In this document: piece by piece, positions 16,180 through 24,419 of the stretch
Position numbering within the stretch: position 1 is the stretch's first letter
How the letters are laid out: each line of letters opens with the position of its first letter
From: Teichococcus wenyumeiae
Lineage (GTDB): Bacteria > Pseudomonadota > Alphaproteobacteria > Acetobacterales > Acetobacteraceae
Assembly (NCBI RefSeq): GCF_003696345.1
Contig: NZ_RFLX01000002.1
Span: 372,001-436,000, forward strand
Length of the DNA: 64,000 bases
Direction: 5' to 3'
Notes under the pieces: model-generated
The model's database searches: none
What the model was told of the DNA's origin: nothing
What the model saw: the letters and a program-made list of their open reading frames with translations, nothing else
Translations under genes and position numbers: made by a program

Positions 16180-17088
16180 TCAGCGCCCCAGCAGCACCAG
16201 CACCACCCCCGCCACGATGCCAAGGGCGCCCAGCACCTCCTGCCGCTTCAGGCTTTCCTTCAGGTAGAAGCGGCTGAAGAGCAGCGTGAACAGGATCTCG
16301 GTCTGCCCCAGGGCGCGCACCATGGCCACGGGCGCCAGGGCGAAGCCGGTGAACCAGCAGGCCGAGCCGCAGGCCGAGAGCGCACCCACCGGGAAGCTGT
16401 CGCGCCAGGTGCGGAACACGGCGCGGAACTGCTCCGGCTCCTTCCAGGCCAGCCAGGCGCCCTGCATCACCGTCTGCATGGCATTGGCAACGCAGAGCGT
16501 GGTGATGGCGCGCAGCACCGCATCCGGATGGTCGAGCTGCAGGTTGGCGGCCTTGATGAAGATGGCCGTCACCGCGAAGCCCGTGCCGGCGCCGAAGCCG
16601 CAGAGCGCCGCCGGCTGCACCGTGGCCCGCAGCAGTTCCCGCCCTGTCATGTTCCGCCCCGCCAGCGAGAGGTAGAGCACCCCGCAGACCCCCACCACGA
16701 TGCCGAAGGTAGACAGCAGCGAGATCCGCTCCCCCAGCAGCACCAGGGCCAGGATGGCGCCCTGCACCGCCTCGGTCTTGGAATAGGCGGTGCCCACCGC
16801 GAAGCCGCGTGGCCCGAAGGACATGATCAGCAGGTTGGTGCCGATGATCTGCGTCAGCCCGCCGATGGCGGCATAGAGCAGGAAGGTCCAGCCGAGGATG
16901 GCCGGCGGCGCCTCCCCCATCAGCAGGCAATAGGCGCCCAGCAGGATCAGCCCGAAGGGGATCCCATAAAGGTAGCGCACCACCCCCGCGCCATTGACCG
17001 AGAGCTGCCCCCGGAGCCGCTGCTGCAAGGCCGTCCGCCAGGTCTGGAACAGGGCGGCGGAGAGGGTGGCGGCGATCCAGAGCGGCAT
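16180..17088 (-). CDS. EamA/DMT-family transporter next to the phosphonate genes
   Basis: Ten-helix drug/metabolite-type permease, 302 residues, built from two EamA repeats. The first ends near GERISLLSTFGIVVGVCGV and the second near FYLKESLKRQEVLGALGIVAGVVLVLLG, each with the acidic residue typical of the repeat end. The start is the ATG of MPLWIAATLSAALF. It is divergent from phnW and lies 126 bases upstream of phnC on the same strand. It may export a phosphonate by-product or import a related compound; both ideas are inference from position. Confidence 0.85.
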   Translation of the reverse strand: MPLWIAATLSAALFQTWRTALQQRLRGQLSVNGAGVVRYLYGIPFGLILLGAYCLLMGEAPPAILGWTFLLYAAIGGLTQIIGTNLLIMSFGPRGFAVGTAYSKTEAVQGAILALVLLGERISLLSTFGIVVGVCGVLYLSLAGRNMTGRELLRATVQPAALCGFGAGTGFAVTAIFIKAANLQLDHPDAVLRAITTLCVANAMQTVMQGAWLAWKEPEQFRAVFRTWRDSFPVGALSACGSACWFTGFALAPVAMVRALGQTEILFTLLFSRFYLKESLKRQEVLGALGIVAGVVLVLLGR

Positions 17089-17254
17089 GGGGCAACAGTC
17101 CAGGCAAAGTCGGGTCGCGCAGGCTGGCCGGGATAGACCCCGCTGTCGAGAGCGGCAGCCATTCGCGGCAGGGGCTTTCCTTCCCGCCCGCCCGCGTGCA
17201 GCCTGGGGTTTCACCCACCGGGCCCATGCGCCCGGCCGTCACACAGGATCCGCC

Positions 17255-18370
17255 ATGCTGCTGCTCATCCCCGGCCCCGTGCAAACCCGCCCCGAAGTCC
17301 GGGCGGCCATGGCCGTGGACATCGCCCCCTGGGACCGTGGCTTCATGCCGGAATATGCCGGCATCCGGGAGAAGGTGCGCGACCTCGCCGGTGGCATCGC
17401 CGGCCAGCACGCCTGCCTGCCGCTGCAGGGCGCCGGCCATTTCATCACGGAAGCCGCCATCCGCACCTTCGTGCCCGCCGGCGCCAAGCTGCTGCTGGTG
17501 ATGAACGGCACCTATGCCGACCGCATGGCCCGCCTGGCGCGGGAAGCCGGCCGCGTGGTGGTGCCGCTGGCGGTGCCCGACCACCGCAGCGTCACCCCCG
17601 CCGAGGTGGCGGAAGTCCTGGCCGCCGACCCCGCCATCGGCCATGTCGGCATCGTCTATTCCGAGACCGGCAGCGGCATCGTCAACGACGTGCCCGGCGT
17701 CGGCGCCGCCGTGCGCACGGCGGGGCGGCGCATGATCGTCGATGCCGTCTCCGCCTTCGGCGCCCTGCCCTTCGACCTGAAGGCGCAGCCGGAAGTGGAC
17801 GCGGTGGTCTTCACCTCCAACAAATGCATCGAGGGCCTGCCCGGCATCGGCTTCGCCGTCTGCCCGATCGACCGCGTCACCGCCTGCGCCGGCAATGCGG
17901 GCTCCTGGTCCTTCGACCTTGCCGACATCTATGCCACCGCCCTGCGCGCCGGCTGGGGCTCCTTCCGCTTCACGCCGCCGGTGCAGGCGCTGCATGCCTT
18001 CGGCAAGGCGCTGGAATTCTTCCAGGCCGAGGGCGGCCAGCCCGCCCGCCACGCCCGCTACCGCGAGAATGCCCGGCTGCTGCACGAAGGCGTCCGCGCC
18101 CTGGGCCTGAAGCCCTATCTCGATTGGGATCACCAGGGGCCGATCATCGTCACCGTCCACCAGCCCGCCGACCCGCGCTTCACGCTGATGGAATTCGTCG
18201 AGGCGCTGAAGACGCGCGGCGTGCTGATCAGCAACTTCTACAACACGCCGGTGCCGACCATGCGCATCGGCTGCATCGGCGACATCCACGCGGAGGATAT
18301 CCGCTTCGCCCTGCGTGCGATCGCCGAGACGCTGGACGGGATGGGCATCCGGCAGCGGGACGCGGCGTAA
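17255..18370 (+). CDS. phnW: 2-Aminoethylphosphonate-pyruvate transaminase PhnW
   Basis: PLP enzyme that converts 2-aminoethylphosphonate plus pyruvate to phosphonoacetaldehyde plus alanine. It is fold type I, class V. The start MLLLIPGPVQTRPEVR is a clear PhnW N-terminus; GAGHFITEAAIRTFV and DAVSAFGALPFDL follow; Lys190 in TSNKCIEGLPGIGF is the PLP Schiff-base residue. The C-terminus has the RGVLISNFY and MRIGCIGDI blocks. At 371 aa it has full length. Being divergent from the phnCDDEE importer, it should process imported 2-aminoethylphosphonate. Neither phnX nor phnY/phnA is present here, so the C-P cleaving step is encoded elsewhere. Confidence 0.92.
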   Translation: MLLLIPGPVQTRPEVRAAMAVDIAPWDRGFMPEYAGIREKVRDLAGGIAGQHACLPLQGAGHFITEAAIRTFVPAGAKLLLVMNGTYADRMARLAREAGRVVVPLAVPDHRSVTPAEVAEVLAADPAIGHVGIVYSETGSGIVNDVPGVGAAVRTAGRRMIVDAVSAFGALPFDLKAQPEVDAVVFTSNKCIEGLPGIGFAVCPIDRVTACAGNAGSWSFDLADIYATALRAGWGSFRFTPPVQALHAFGKALEFFQAEGGQPARHARYRENARLLHEGVRALGLKPYLDWDHQGPIIVTVHQPADPRFTLMEFVEALKTRGVLISNFYNTPVPTMRIGCIGDIHAEDIRFALRAIAETLDGMGIRQRDAA

Positions 18371-18371
18371 G

Positions 18372-18421
18372 CGAAGAAAAGGCCGGGGAAGGAATTCCCC
18401 GGACCCCATCTTTTTTCTTCG
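18372..18421. terminator. Bidirectional terminator between phnW and the convergent gene
   Basis: Core stem CCGGGGAA/TTCCCCGG (18383-18390 and 18395-18402) with loop GGAA. Outer arms CGAAGAAAA (18372-18380) and TTTTCTTCG (18413-18421) are also complementary, so each strand carries a T-run after the stem. This suits the convergent gene pair. Confidence 0.75.
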
Positions 18422-18426
18422 GGTTT

Positions 18427-18858
18427 TCAGAAGGGCAGCGGCACGAGGTCGGGCTCCACCCAGCCGCGCCGTGCGGGCACGGAGAACAGCCGCTCCCGCG
18501 ACCAATGCGCCAGCATCCAGCCCCGCCGGCCCAACGGGCTGTCCAGCAGCGCATTGCAGGCGGCATGCAGCGGCACCCCGTCCGGCAGGCCCGCGAGAAA
18601 GAAGGCGGCGGCGCGGAGCGAGGCCAGGGTGATGGTCTCGTGGTAGCCGCCGGTATCGGTGTTGGGCGTGCCGCTGGCTTCGTTATAGGCACGGATCAGG
18701 CCCGGCATGTCCCGCTCCGGCACTAGTTCCGGACAGCGGGCGATGATCCAGACAGCGGCGCCGACATGCGCGGCATGGGTCCATTCTGCCTTGGGCAAGC
18801 TGCGCGCCATCACGCCCTCGGCGATCCGGCGCAATTCCTCATCAAGGGTGAAGCTCAC
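18427..18858 (-). CDS. Conserved protein of unknown function
   Basis: 143 residues with no signal or membrane segment. I do not recognise a named function. Visible conserved-looking features are an N-terminal helix, THAAHVGAAVWII with two histidines, and NTDTGGYHETITLASLRAAAFFL. The His clusters around two helices could bind a metal or cofactor. It has a Shine-Dalgarno AGGAGGAT ahead of its ATG. It ends against phnW through a shared terminator, so it is not part of the phosphonate operon as transcribed. Confidence 0.75.
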   Translation of the reverse strand: MSFTLDEELRRIAEGVMARSLPKAEWTHAAHVGAAVWIIARCPELVPERDMPGLIRAYNEASGTPNTDTGGYHETITLASLRAAAFFLAGLPDGVPLHAACNALLDSPLGRRGWMLAHWSRERLFSVPARRGWVEPDLVPLPF

Positions 18859-18949
18859 GATATCCTCCTGCGGTGGGAAAACACGGCGGGAGGCCGCTAC
18901 CTGCCAGGAGCCCCGCCGGGAAAACGGCGGGTCTTGGCGCTCGGGGCGT

Positions 18950-18980
18950 GGGGCGGAAGGGCCTAGCCCTGCTCCGCCCC
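18950..18980 (-). terminator. Long hairpin downstream of the MgtC gene
   Basis: Outer arms GGGGCGGA/TCCGCCCC (18950-18957, 18973-18980) enclose AGGGC/GCCCT (18958-18962, 18966-18970) with loop CTA and a 2-base bulge. A smaller stem CCCGCCG/CGGCGGG (18912-18918, 18925-18931) lies next to it. Both sit in the 228-base gap between the MgtC gene end and the next minus-strand start. They probably end the mgtC transcript. Confidence 0.5.
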
Positions 18981-19086
18981 GGTCGCGCGCGCCATCGCCG
19001 CCGGAATGCGGCGGGTTTGCTGCGGCAGTGGATGCAAGGCAGCGCGGGACATGGGCGGCATCATGACCCTGCTGGCGGCGGGCTTG

Positions 19087-19563
19087 TCAATCTTCCCGCG
19101 CCTTGCCGCTGCCGGGCAGCCAGCGCTCCGCGATCCGCACCAGCGTCAGCACGCAAAGCCCCAGCCCCGTCGCGATGCAGGCCAGCGCCCATTGCCCCAG
19201 CCCGCCCGCGATGCCGATGGCCACCGCCAGGATGATGCTGCCGGCGCTGGTCAGGTTGTGCACGCCGCCCCGCCGCGTAAAGACCAGCCCGGCCCCGATG
19301 AAGCCCAGCGCCTGATACAGCCCCTGCACCGTCCGCAGCGGGTCGGCATCGCCGCCGGCAGCGCGCACCGCGTGGTGCAGCATCATGCCGGAGATCACCA
19401 CCATGGCGGCGGCCAACGACAGCATGCCGTGGGTGCGGATGCCGGCGGAAAAGCCGCGCAGCTCCCGGTCCAGGCCCAATGCCATGCCCAGCAGCGTGGC
19501 GCCGCCGAGGCGGAGCAGCAGGTCCAGCGTCGAAAGCGTGTCGGGCAGCGCGGCCTGTTCCAT
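19087..19563 (-). CDS. MgtC/SapB-family membrane protein
   Basis: 158 residues, hydrophobic, with about four to five membrane segments. The MgtC/SapB block is clear: GATLLGMALGLDRELRGFSAGIRTHGMLSLAAA, then QGLYQALGFIGAGLVFTRRGGVHNLTSAGSI. It lacks the long C-terminal soluble domain of Salmonella MgtC, so it is the short SapB-like form. Family roles include magnesium adaptation and modulation of F-type ATPase; the role here is unknown. The start is the ATG of MEQAALPDTL. It follows the LysR gene on the same strand with a 38-base gap. Confidence 0.85.
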   Translation of the reverse strand: MEQAALPDTLSTLDLLLRLGGATLLGMALGLDRELRGFSAGIRTHGMLSLAAAMVVISGMMLHHAVRAAGGDADPLRTVQGLYQALGFIGAGLVFTRRGGVHNLTSAGSIILAVAIGIAGGLGQWALACIATGLGLCVLTLVRIAERWLPGSGKARED

Positions 19564-19601
19564 CACAGGCGTAACGGCGCAGGCCGGTGGCGGGATGCGC
19601 C

Positions 19602-20519
19602 TCAGCCAGGGGCGCCGGGCCAGCGGCTTTCCGGCTCCCGCAGCAGGTCCATGAAGGCGCGCAGCGGCGCCGGCATGTGCCGCCGCCCGGCGTAATAGAG
19701 GCAGGGGCCAGGGAAGCTCTGCCACCATTCCGGCAGCAGCGGCACCAGCCGGCCATCGGCCAGCAGCGGCGCCAGCACTTCCTCGAAGCCATAGATCAGC
19801 CCCAGACCATCGGCGGCGGCGGCGATCTCCAGCTCGATGCTATTGGCCCGCAGCGCGCCTTCCGGGCTGACCCGCACCACCTGCCCCTCCCGCTCGAATT
19901 CCCAGGGCAGCATGGTGCCGCTGAGGAAGCGGTGGCGGATGCAGCGATGCGCCAGCACCTCCCGCGGGTGCCCCGGCGCGCCATGCGCCGCCAGATAGGC
20001 CGGCGCCGCCGCCAGCACGTAGCGCTGGCGGCGCGGCCCCAGCGGCACCGCGATCATGTCTTTCTCGATGCTCTCGTCGTAGCGGATGCCGGCATCGCAG
20101 CCGGCGGCGAGCACATCGACGAAGCTGTCCTCCACCGTCAGTTCCAGCACGATGCCGGGATAGCGGGCCAGGAAGCGCCCGGTGATGCGCGGCAGCACCA
20201 CCCGCGCCACGATGCCCGGCACATTCAGCCGCAAGGTGCCGCTGGGGCTGCCGCGCAAGCCGTCCAGCGCCTCTAGCGCCGCCGAGACCTCCCCCAGCGC
20301 GGGGGCCAGGCGCTCCAGCAGCCGCTGCCCGGCCTCGGTGGGCGTCACGCTGCGGGTGGTGCGGTTCAGCAGCCGCAGGCCCAGCCGCGCCTCCAGCCGC
20401 CGCACCGCCTCGCTCAGCGAGGAGGGCGAGGCCCCCCGCCCCTGCGCCGCGCCACGGAAGGACCGCGCCCGCGCCACCGCCGCGAAGGCTTCGAGATCGG
20501 CCAGGGGTGGCTCACCCAT
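19602..20519 (-). CDS. LysR-family transcriptional regulator
   Basis: 305 residues. The N-terminal winged helix-turn-helix reads LADLEAFAAVARARSFRGAAQ, then SPSSLSEAVRRLEARLGLRLLNRTTRSVTPTEAG, the LysR signature. A substrate-binding domain follows (about residues 90-300) with the GTLRLNVPG opening and the CrgA/PA2206-like block GCDAGIRYDESIEKDMIAVPLGPR. It is divergent from an aldo/keto reductase gene 102 bases away, the classic position for a LysR regulator and its target. The effector is unknown. Confidence 0.93.
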   Translation of the reverse strand: MGEPPLADLEAFAAVARARSFRGAAQGRGASPSSLSEAVRRLEARLGLRLLNRTTRSVTPTEAGQRLLERLAPALGEVSAALEALDGLRGSPSGTLRLNVPGIVARVVLPRITGRFLARYPGIVLELTVEDSFVDVLAAGCDAGIRYDESIEKDMIAVPLGPRRQRYVLAAAPAYLAAHGAPGHPREVLAHRCIRHRFLSGTMLPWEFEREGQVVRVSPEGALRANSIELEIAAAADGLGLIYGFEEVLAPLLADGRLVPLLPEWWQSFPGPCLYYAGRRHMPAPLRAFMDLLREPESRWPGAPG

Positions 20520-20621
20520 TGTGCGGAATCCTGTACAGCCCGTGCGGCAATGGCCGGATTATCGGGCAAATTCCGGCGGCGCATAAGGGTGTTCCCATTC
20601 ATCGGCAGCAGGAGCGACCCG

Positions 20622-21617
20622 ATGCAACACCGCACCCTTGGCCAGTCCGGCCCCAGCGTTTCCGCCCTCGGCCTCGGCTGCATGGGCATGTCCGGCAACA
20701 TGTACGGCCCCGCCGACCGGGCGGAGAGCATCGCCACCATCCACGCGGCGCGCGAGGCCGGCGTCACGCTGCTGGATACCGGCGACTTCTACACCATGGG
20801 CCATAACGAGATGCTGGTCGGCGAGGCGCTGCGCGGCATCCCGCGCGACAGCGTGCAGCTCAGCGTGAAGTTCGGCGCCCTGCGCGACCCCGCCGGCAAC
20901 TGGATCGGCTACGACGCCCGCCCGGCGGCGGTGAAGAACTTCCTGGCCCATACGCTGCAACGGCTGGGCGTCGACTACATCGACATCTACCGCCCCGCCC
21001 GCCTCGACCCCGCCGTGCCGATCGAGGAAACGGTGGGCGCCATCGCCGAGATGGTGCGGGCCGGCTACGTCCGCCACATCGGCCTGTCCGAAGTCGGCGC
21101 CGAGACCATCCGCCGCGCCGCCGCCACGCATCCCATCTGCGACCTGCAGATCGAATATTCCCTGATCTCGCGCGGCATCGAGGAGAGCATCCTGCCCACC
21201 TGCCGCGAACTCGGCATCGGCGTCACCGCCTATGGCGTGCTGTCACGCGGGCTGATCAGCGGCCATTGGCAACCCGGCAGCGCCCAGGCCGATGATTTCC
21301 GCAGCCACAGCCCCCGCTTCCAGGCCGGCAATGTGGAACGCAACCTGCAACTGGTGGAAGCGCTGCGCCGCGTGGCGGAAGCCAAGGGCGCCAGCGTGGC
21401 GCAGATCGCCATCGCCTGGGTGGCGGCGCAGGGGCTGGATATCGTCCCCCTGGTCGGCGCCCGCCGCCGCGACCGGCTGGCCGAGGCGCTGGGCGCGCTG
21501 GATGTGACGCTGGAGCAAGCCGACCTCGCCGCCATCGAGGCCGCCGTGCCCAAGGGCGCCGCCGCCGGGGAGCGCTACGCGGCGGCCCAGATGGCGCATC
21601 TGGACAGCGAGCGGTAA
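20622..21617 (+). CDS. Aldo/keto reductase lacking the usual catalytic histidine
   Basis: 331-residue NADPH-dependent oxidoreductase fold (AKR). Starts MQHRTLGQSGPSVSALGLGCMGMS after AGGAG. The Asp-Tyr pair (LLDTGDFYTMGHNE) and Lys (LSVKFGAL) of the tetrad are present. The fourth residue, usually His in a YYxHR-type motif, is replaced: the region reads YIDIYRPARLDP. The coenzyme block VGARRRDRLAEAL is normal. It is probably regulated by the divergent LysR gene. Reduced or altered aldehyde reductase activity is possible. Confidence 0.9.
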   Translation: MQHRTLGQSGPSVSALGLGCMGMSGNMYGPADRAESIATIHAAREAGVTLLDTGDFYTMGHNEMLVGEALRGIPRDSVQLSVKFGALRDPAGNWIGYDARPAAVKNFLAHTLQRLGVDYIDIYRPARLDPAVPIEETVGAIAEMVRAGYVRHIGLSEVGAETIRRAAATHPICDLQIEYSLISRGIEESILPTCRELGIGVTAYGVLSRGLISGHWQPGSAQADDFRSHSPRFQAGNVERNLQLVEALRRVAEAKGASVAQIAIAWVAAQGLDIVPLVGARRRDRLAEALGALDVTLEQADLAAIEAAVPKGAAAGERYAAAQMAHLDSER

Positions 21618-21624
21618 GGCGGGT

Positions 21625-21648
21625 GCGGCGCCGGCTGCCCGGCGCCGC
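21625..21648. terminator. Bidirectional hairpin between the aldo/keto reductase and the MFS gene
   Basis: Perfect 10-bp stem GCGGCGCCGG/CCGGCGCCGC with loop CTGC, placed between two convergent stops 36 bases apart. Confidence 0.6.
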
Positions 21649-21653
21649 CTGCC

Positions 21654-23027
21654 TCAGCCCAGGCTCAGCCGCGGCTGCGTGCGGCGCATGTCGGTCCTGG
21701 CCGCCTTGCCCGGAACCTGCGCGCCGCGCAGCGACTGCCCGGCCGTCTCGGCCAGGAAGACCAGCGCCAGCATGCCAACCAGGCAGGCGCCCATCATGTA
21801 ATAGGCCGGCATGATGGGGTCGCCCGTGCGGTCGATCAGCCAGGAATTCACCATCGGCGCCGTGCCGCCGAACAGCGAGGTGGAGACATTGTAGGCCACG
21901 GCGAAGCCGGCGAAGCGCACCGCCGTCGGGAACATCGCCGGGAAGGTGGCCGAGACGGTCGCCAGCTGCGGCACATAAAGCAGCCCCAGCGCCGCGAAGC
22001 CCAGGATGGCGCCGGCGAAGCTCGCCTCCATCAGGTGGTAGAGCGGGATCACCAGCACGAAGAGGCCCACCAGCGAGAACCACCACATTGGCTTGCGCCC
22101 CCAGCGGTCCGACAGCGCGCCCGCGAAGGGCAGCAGCACCATCATGAAGAGCATGCCGATGATCGGCACGAAGAGCGACTGCTGCGTCGTCAGCCCCAGA
22201 CGGCCCTCCAGATAGGTCGGCATGTAGCTGAGCAGCGTGTAGTTCGCGACATTCATCGCGACGACCATCCCGCTCATCACCAGCAGCGGCTTCCAGTAAT
22301 CGCGCAGCAGCGTGCCGAGCCCGGTGGGCGTGGCGCCTTCGGCACCCGCCGCCTCCATCTCCTGGAAGACCGGCGTGTCCTCCATCCTGGAGCGCAGATA
22401 CATGCCGATCAGCCCCATCGGCCCCGCGACCAGGAACGGCAGGCGCCAGCCCCAGTCGTGCATCGCCTCGTCGCCCAGCACCAGGGAGAAGCCCAGCATC
22501 AACAGCGCGCCGAAGGATAAGCCGGCCAGCGTGCCGACTTCCAGAAAGCTGCCGTAGAATCCACGATGCTTGTCGGGCGCGTATTCCGCCATGAAGGTGG
22601 CGGCACCGCCATATTCGCCGCTCGTGGAAAAGCCCTGGATCATCCGCAGCAGGATCAGGATGCCGGGGGCCCAGAGCCCTATGCTGTCATAGGAGGGGAT
22701 CAGCCCGACGCAGAAAGTCGCGCCCGCCATCATCAGGATGGTGATGGCCAGCACGGACTTGCGCCCGAGGCGGTCCCCCAGCGGCCCCCAGAAGAAGCCG
22801 CCCAGCGGCCGGAGCAGGAAGGAAATGGCGAAGGTGGACAGCGCGAAAAGCGTCGCCTCCGCCGCCTCTCCGGGGAAGAGCGCGCTGGAGATATAGACCA
22901 CGCCATAGGCATAGATGCCGTAATCGAACCATTCCGTGGCATTGCCGACCGCCGAGGCGGCCATCGCCCGCCTCAGGACAGCCGGGCTGGGCTCCGCCGC
23001 CTGTCCATTCCTGGCGTGATCCTGCAT
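21654..23027 (-). CDS. MFS transporter, metabolite:H+ symporter type (ProP/KgtP-like)
   Basis: 457 residues, twelve membrane helices. The N-terminus has ASAVGNATEWFDYGIYAY, the hallmark of the metabolite:H+ symporter family (ProP, KgtP, ShiA, CitA). Motif GDRLGRKSVLAITI and the central SDRWGRKPMWW repeat it in the second half; RMIQGFSTSGEYGGAATFMAEYAP is another family block. Substrates in the family are osmolytes or organic acids; none can be assigned. AGGAGGAT precedes the ATG. It lies downstream of another MFS gene with a 53-base gap, so the two may be co-transcribed. Confidence 0.92.
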   Translation of the reverse strand: MQDHARNGQAAEPSPAVLRRAMAASAVGNATEWFDYGIYAYGVVYISSALFPGEAAEATLFALSTFAISFLLRPLGGFFWGPLGDRLGRKSVLAITILMMAGATFCVGLIPSYDSIGLWAPGILILLRMIQGFSTSGEYGGAATFMAEYAPDKHRGFYGSFLEVGTLAGLSFGALLMLGFSLVLGDEAMHDWGWRLPFLVAGPMGLIGMYLRSRMEDTPVFQEMEAAGAEGATPTGLGTLLRDYWKPLLVMSGMVVAMNVANYTLLSYMPTYLEGRLGLTTQQSLFVPIIGMLFMMVLLPFAGALSDRWGRKPMWWFSLVGLFVLVIPLYHLMEASFAGAILGFAALGLLYVPQLATVSATFPAMFPTAVRFAGFAVAYNVSTSLFGGTAPMVNSWLIDRTGDPIMPAYYMMGACLVGMLALVFLAETAGQSLRGAQVPGKAARTDMRRTQPRLSLG

Positions 23028-23080
23028 CCGTTATCCTCCTGATCTGTTGAACATGCCCGGCAGGAACCGGGCCTCAAGGC

Positions 23081-24310
23081 TCACGTATTGTCTTCCGAGA
23101 GCGGGTCGAGCCCGGCCGACATCGGCGTGGTATGCGGCAGGGCCTGGTAGGACTGCTGCGCCTCGCTGGGCGGGGCCGGGCGCGCCGCCAGCCGCCACAG
23201 GCCGAAGGCCACCGTGGCCGCCGCGCAGCTGGCGATGAACAGGTAGAGGCCGGAGGTGCCGAAGGCCGCGATGCTGGCCGCGCCCGCCAGCGGCCCCACC
23301 GCCGCGCCCACGGAATAGACCAGCACCAGCCCCGCGCTGGCGCCGACGCGCTGCGCATTGGTCAGGCGGTCATTGGTATGCGCGACGCAGAGCGGATAGA
23401 GCGCGAAGCTCAGCCCGCCGAAGAGGCAGCCCAGCACCAGCAGCAGCACCCCCGGCTGCCCCAGCAGCATGATGGCCAGCGCCACCAGCGCGGCACCGGC
23501 GAAGGCGCCCAGGATCACCGTCCGCCGGTCGAAGCGGTCCGACAGCCAGCCCAGCGGCCATTGCAGCGTCACGCCGCCCAGGATCACCGCGCTCATGAAG
23601 GCGGCGGTGGCGGAGAGGTCGAGGCCGATGCGCTGCGCATGCACCGCGCCCAGGCCATAGAAGGCGCCCAGCATCAGCCCGGTGACCGCCGCCCCCACCA
23701 TGCCCAGCGGCGAGGCCGCGTAGAGGCTGCGCATCGGCATGGCCTGGAAATCCCCCAGCACCGGGCTGGCGGATCGCGTCAGCGAGATCGGCAGCACCGC
23801 GATGGAGAGCAGGATGGAGGCCAGCAGGAAGGGCAGCAGCGGGTTGCTTTGCCCCAGGTTCAGCAGGAACTGCCCCAGCCCCTGCCCGGCATAAAGCGCG
23901 ACCATGTAGGCGGCGAGCACCGAGCCGCGCTGCGATGGCTCCGCCCGATCGTTGAGCCAGCTTTCCAGGCAGACATAGACGCCGGCGATGCAGAAGCCGT
24001 CGATCAGCCGCAGCGCCGCCCAGAGCCCCACCGACTGATACAGCGCATAGGCCAGGGTACTGGCCGAGAGCAGCGACACGAAGCAGGCGAAGGCGCGGAT
24101 ATGCCCGACGCGGCGGATCACCCCCGCCGCCAGCAGCGAACCCAGCGTCAGCCCGAGGAAATAGGCGGAGCCCACCATGCCGATCAGCGGCGCGCCCGCC
24201 CCCGCGCCCTCCAGCCGCACGCTGACCAGCGTCGGCATGAAGCCCCCGCCGGCCATCAGGATGAAAATGGAAACAAGAAGGCTCTGAACCGGCCGCACCG
24301 CAGTGAACAT
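23081..24310 (-). CDS. MFS transporter (YcaD-like)
   Basis: 409 residues, twelve predicted helices. The motifs GGGFMPTLVSVRLEGAG, GSAYFLGLTLGSLLAAGVIRRVGHIRAF and CLESWLNDRA resemble the YcaD/YfkF branch of MFS permeases, whose substrates are not established. The second-half motif is GWLSDRFDRRTVIL. A charged, poorly conserved C-terminal tail of about 35 residues follows the last helix. It starts at an ATG and is the upstream member of a tandem MFS pair. Confidence 0.9.
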   Translation of the reverse strand: MFTAVRPVQSLLVSIFILMAGGGFMPTLVSVRLEGAGAGAPLIGMVGSAYFLGLTLGSLLAAGVIRRVGHIRAFACFVSLLSASTLAYALYQSVGLWAALRLIDGFCIAGVYVCLESWLNDRAEPSQRGSVLAAYMVALYAGQGLGQFLLNLGQSNPLLPFLLASILLSIAVLPISLTRSASPVLGDFQAMPMRSLYAASPLGMVGAAVTGLMLGAFYGLGAVHAQRIGLDLSATAAFMSAVILGGVTLQWPLGWLSDRFDRRTVILGAFAGAALVALAIMLLGQPGVLLLVLGCLFGGLSFALYPLCVAHTNDRLTNAQRVGASAGLVLVYSVGAAVGPLAGAASIAAFGTSGLYLFIASCAAATVAFGLWRLAARPAPPSEAQQSYQALPHTTPMSAGLDPLSEDNT

Positions 24311-24419
24311 GACGGGCCAACGGGTTGCAGCGCCTCAGGTTGCGCTTTTTTACATCACCGGCAGGAAACCAGGGCCATGCCCAACCGCGGCCATCTTTGC
24401 CGCGGGGCCCCGCCGGGCA

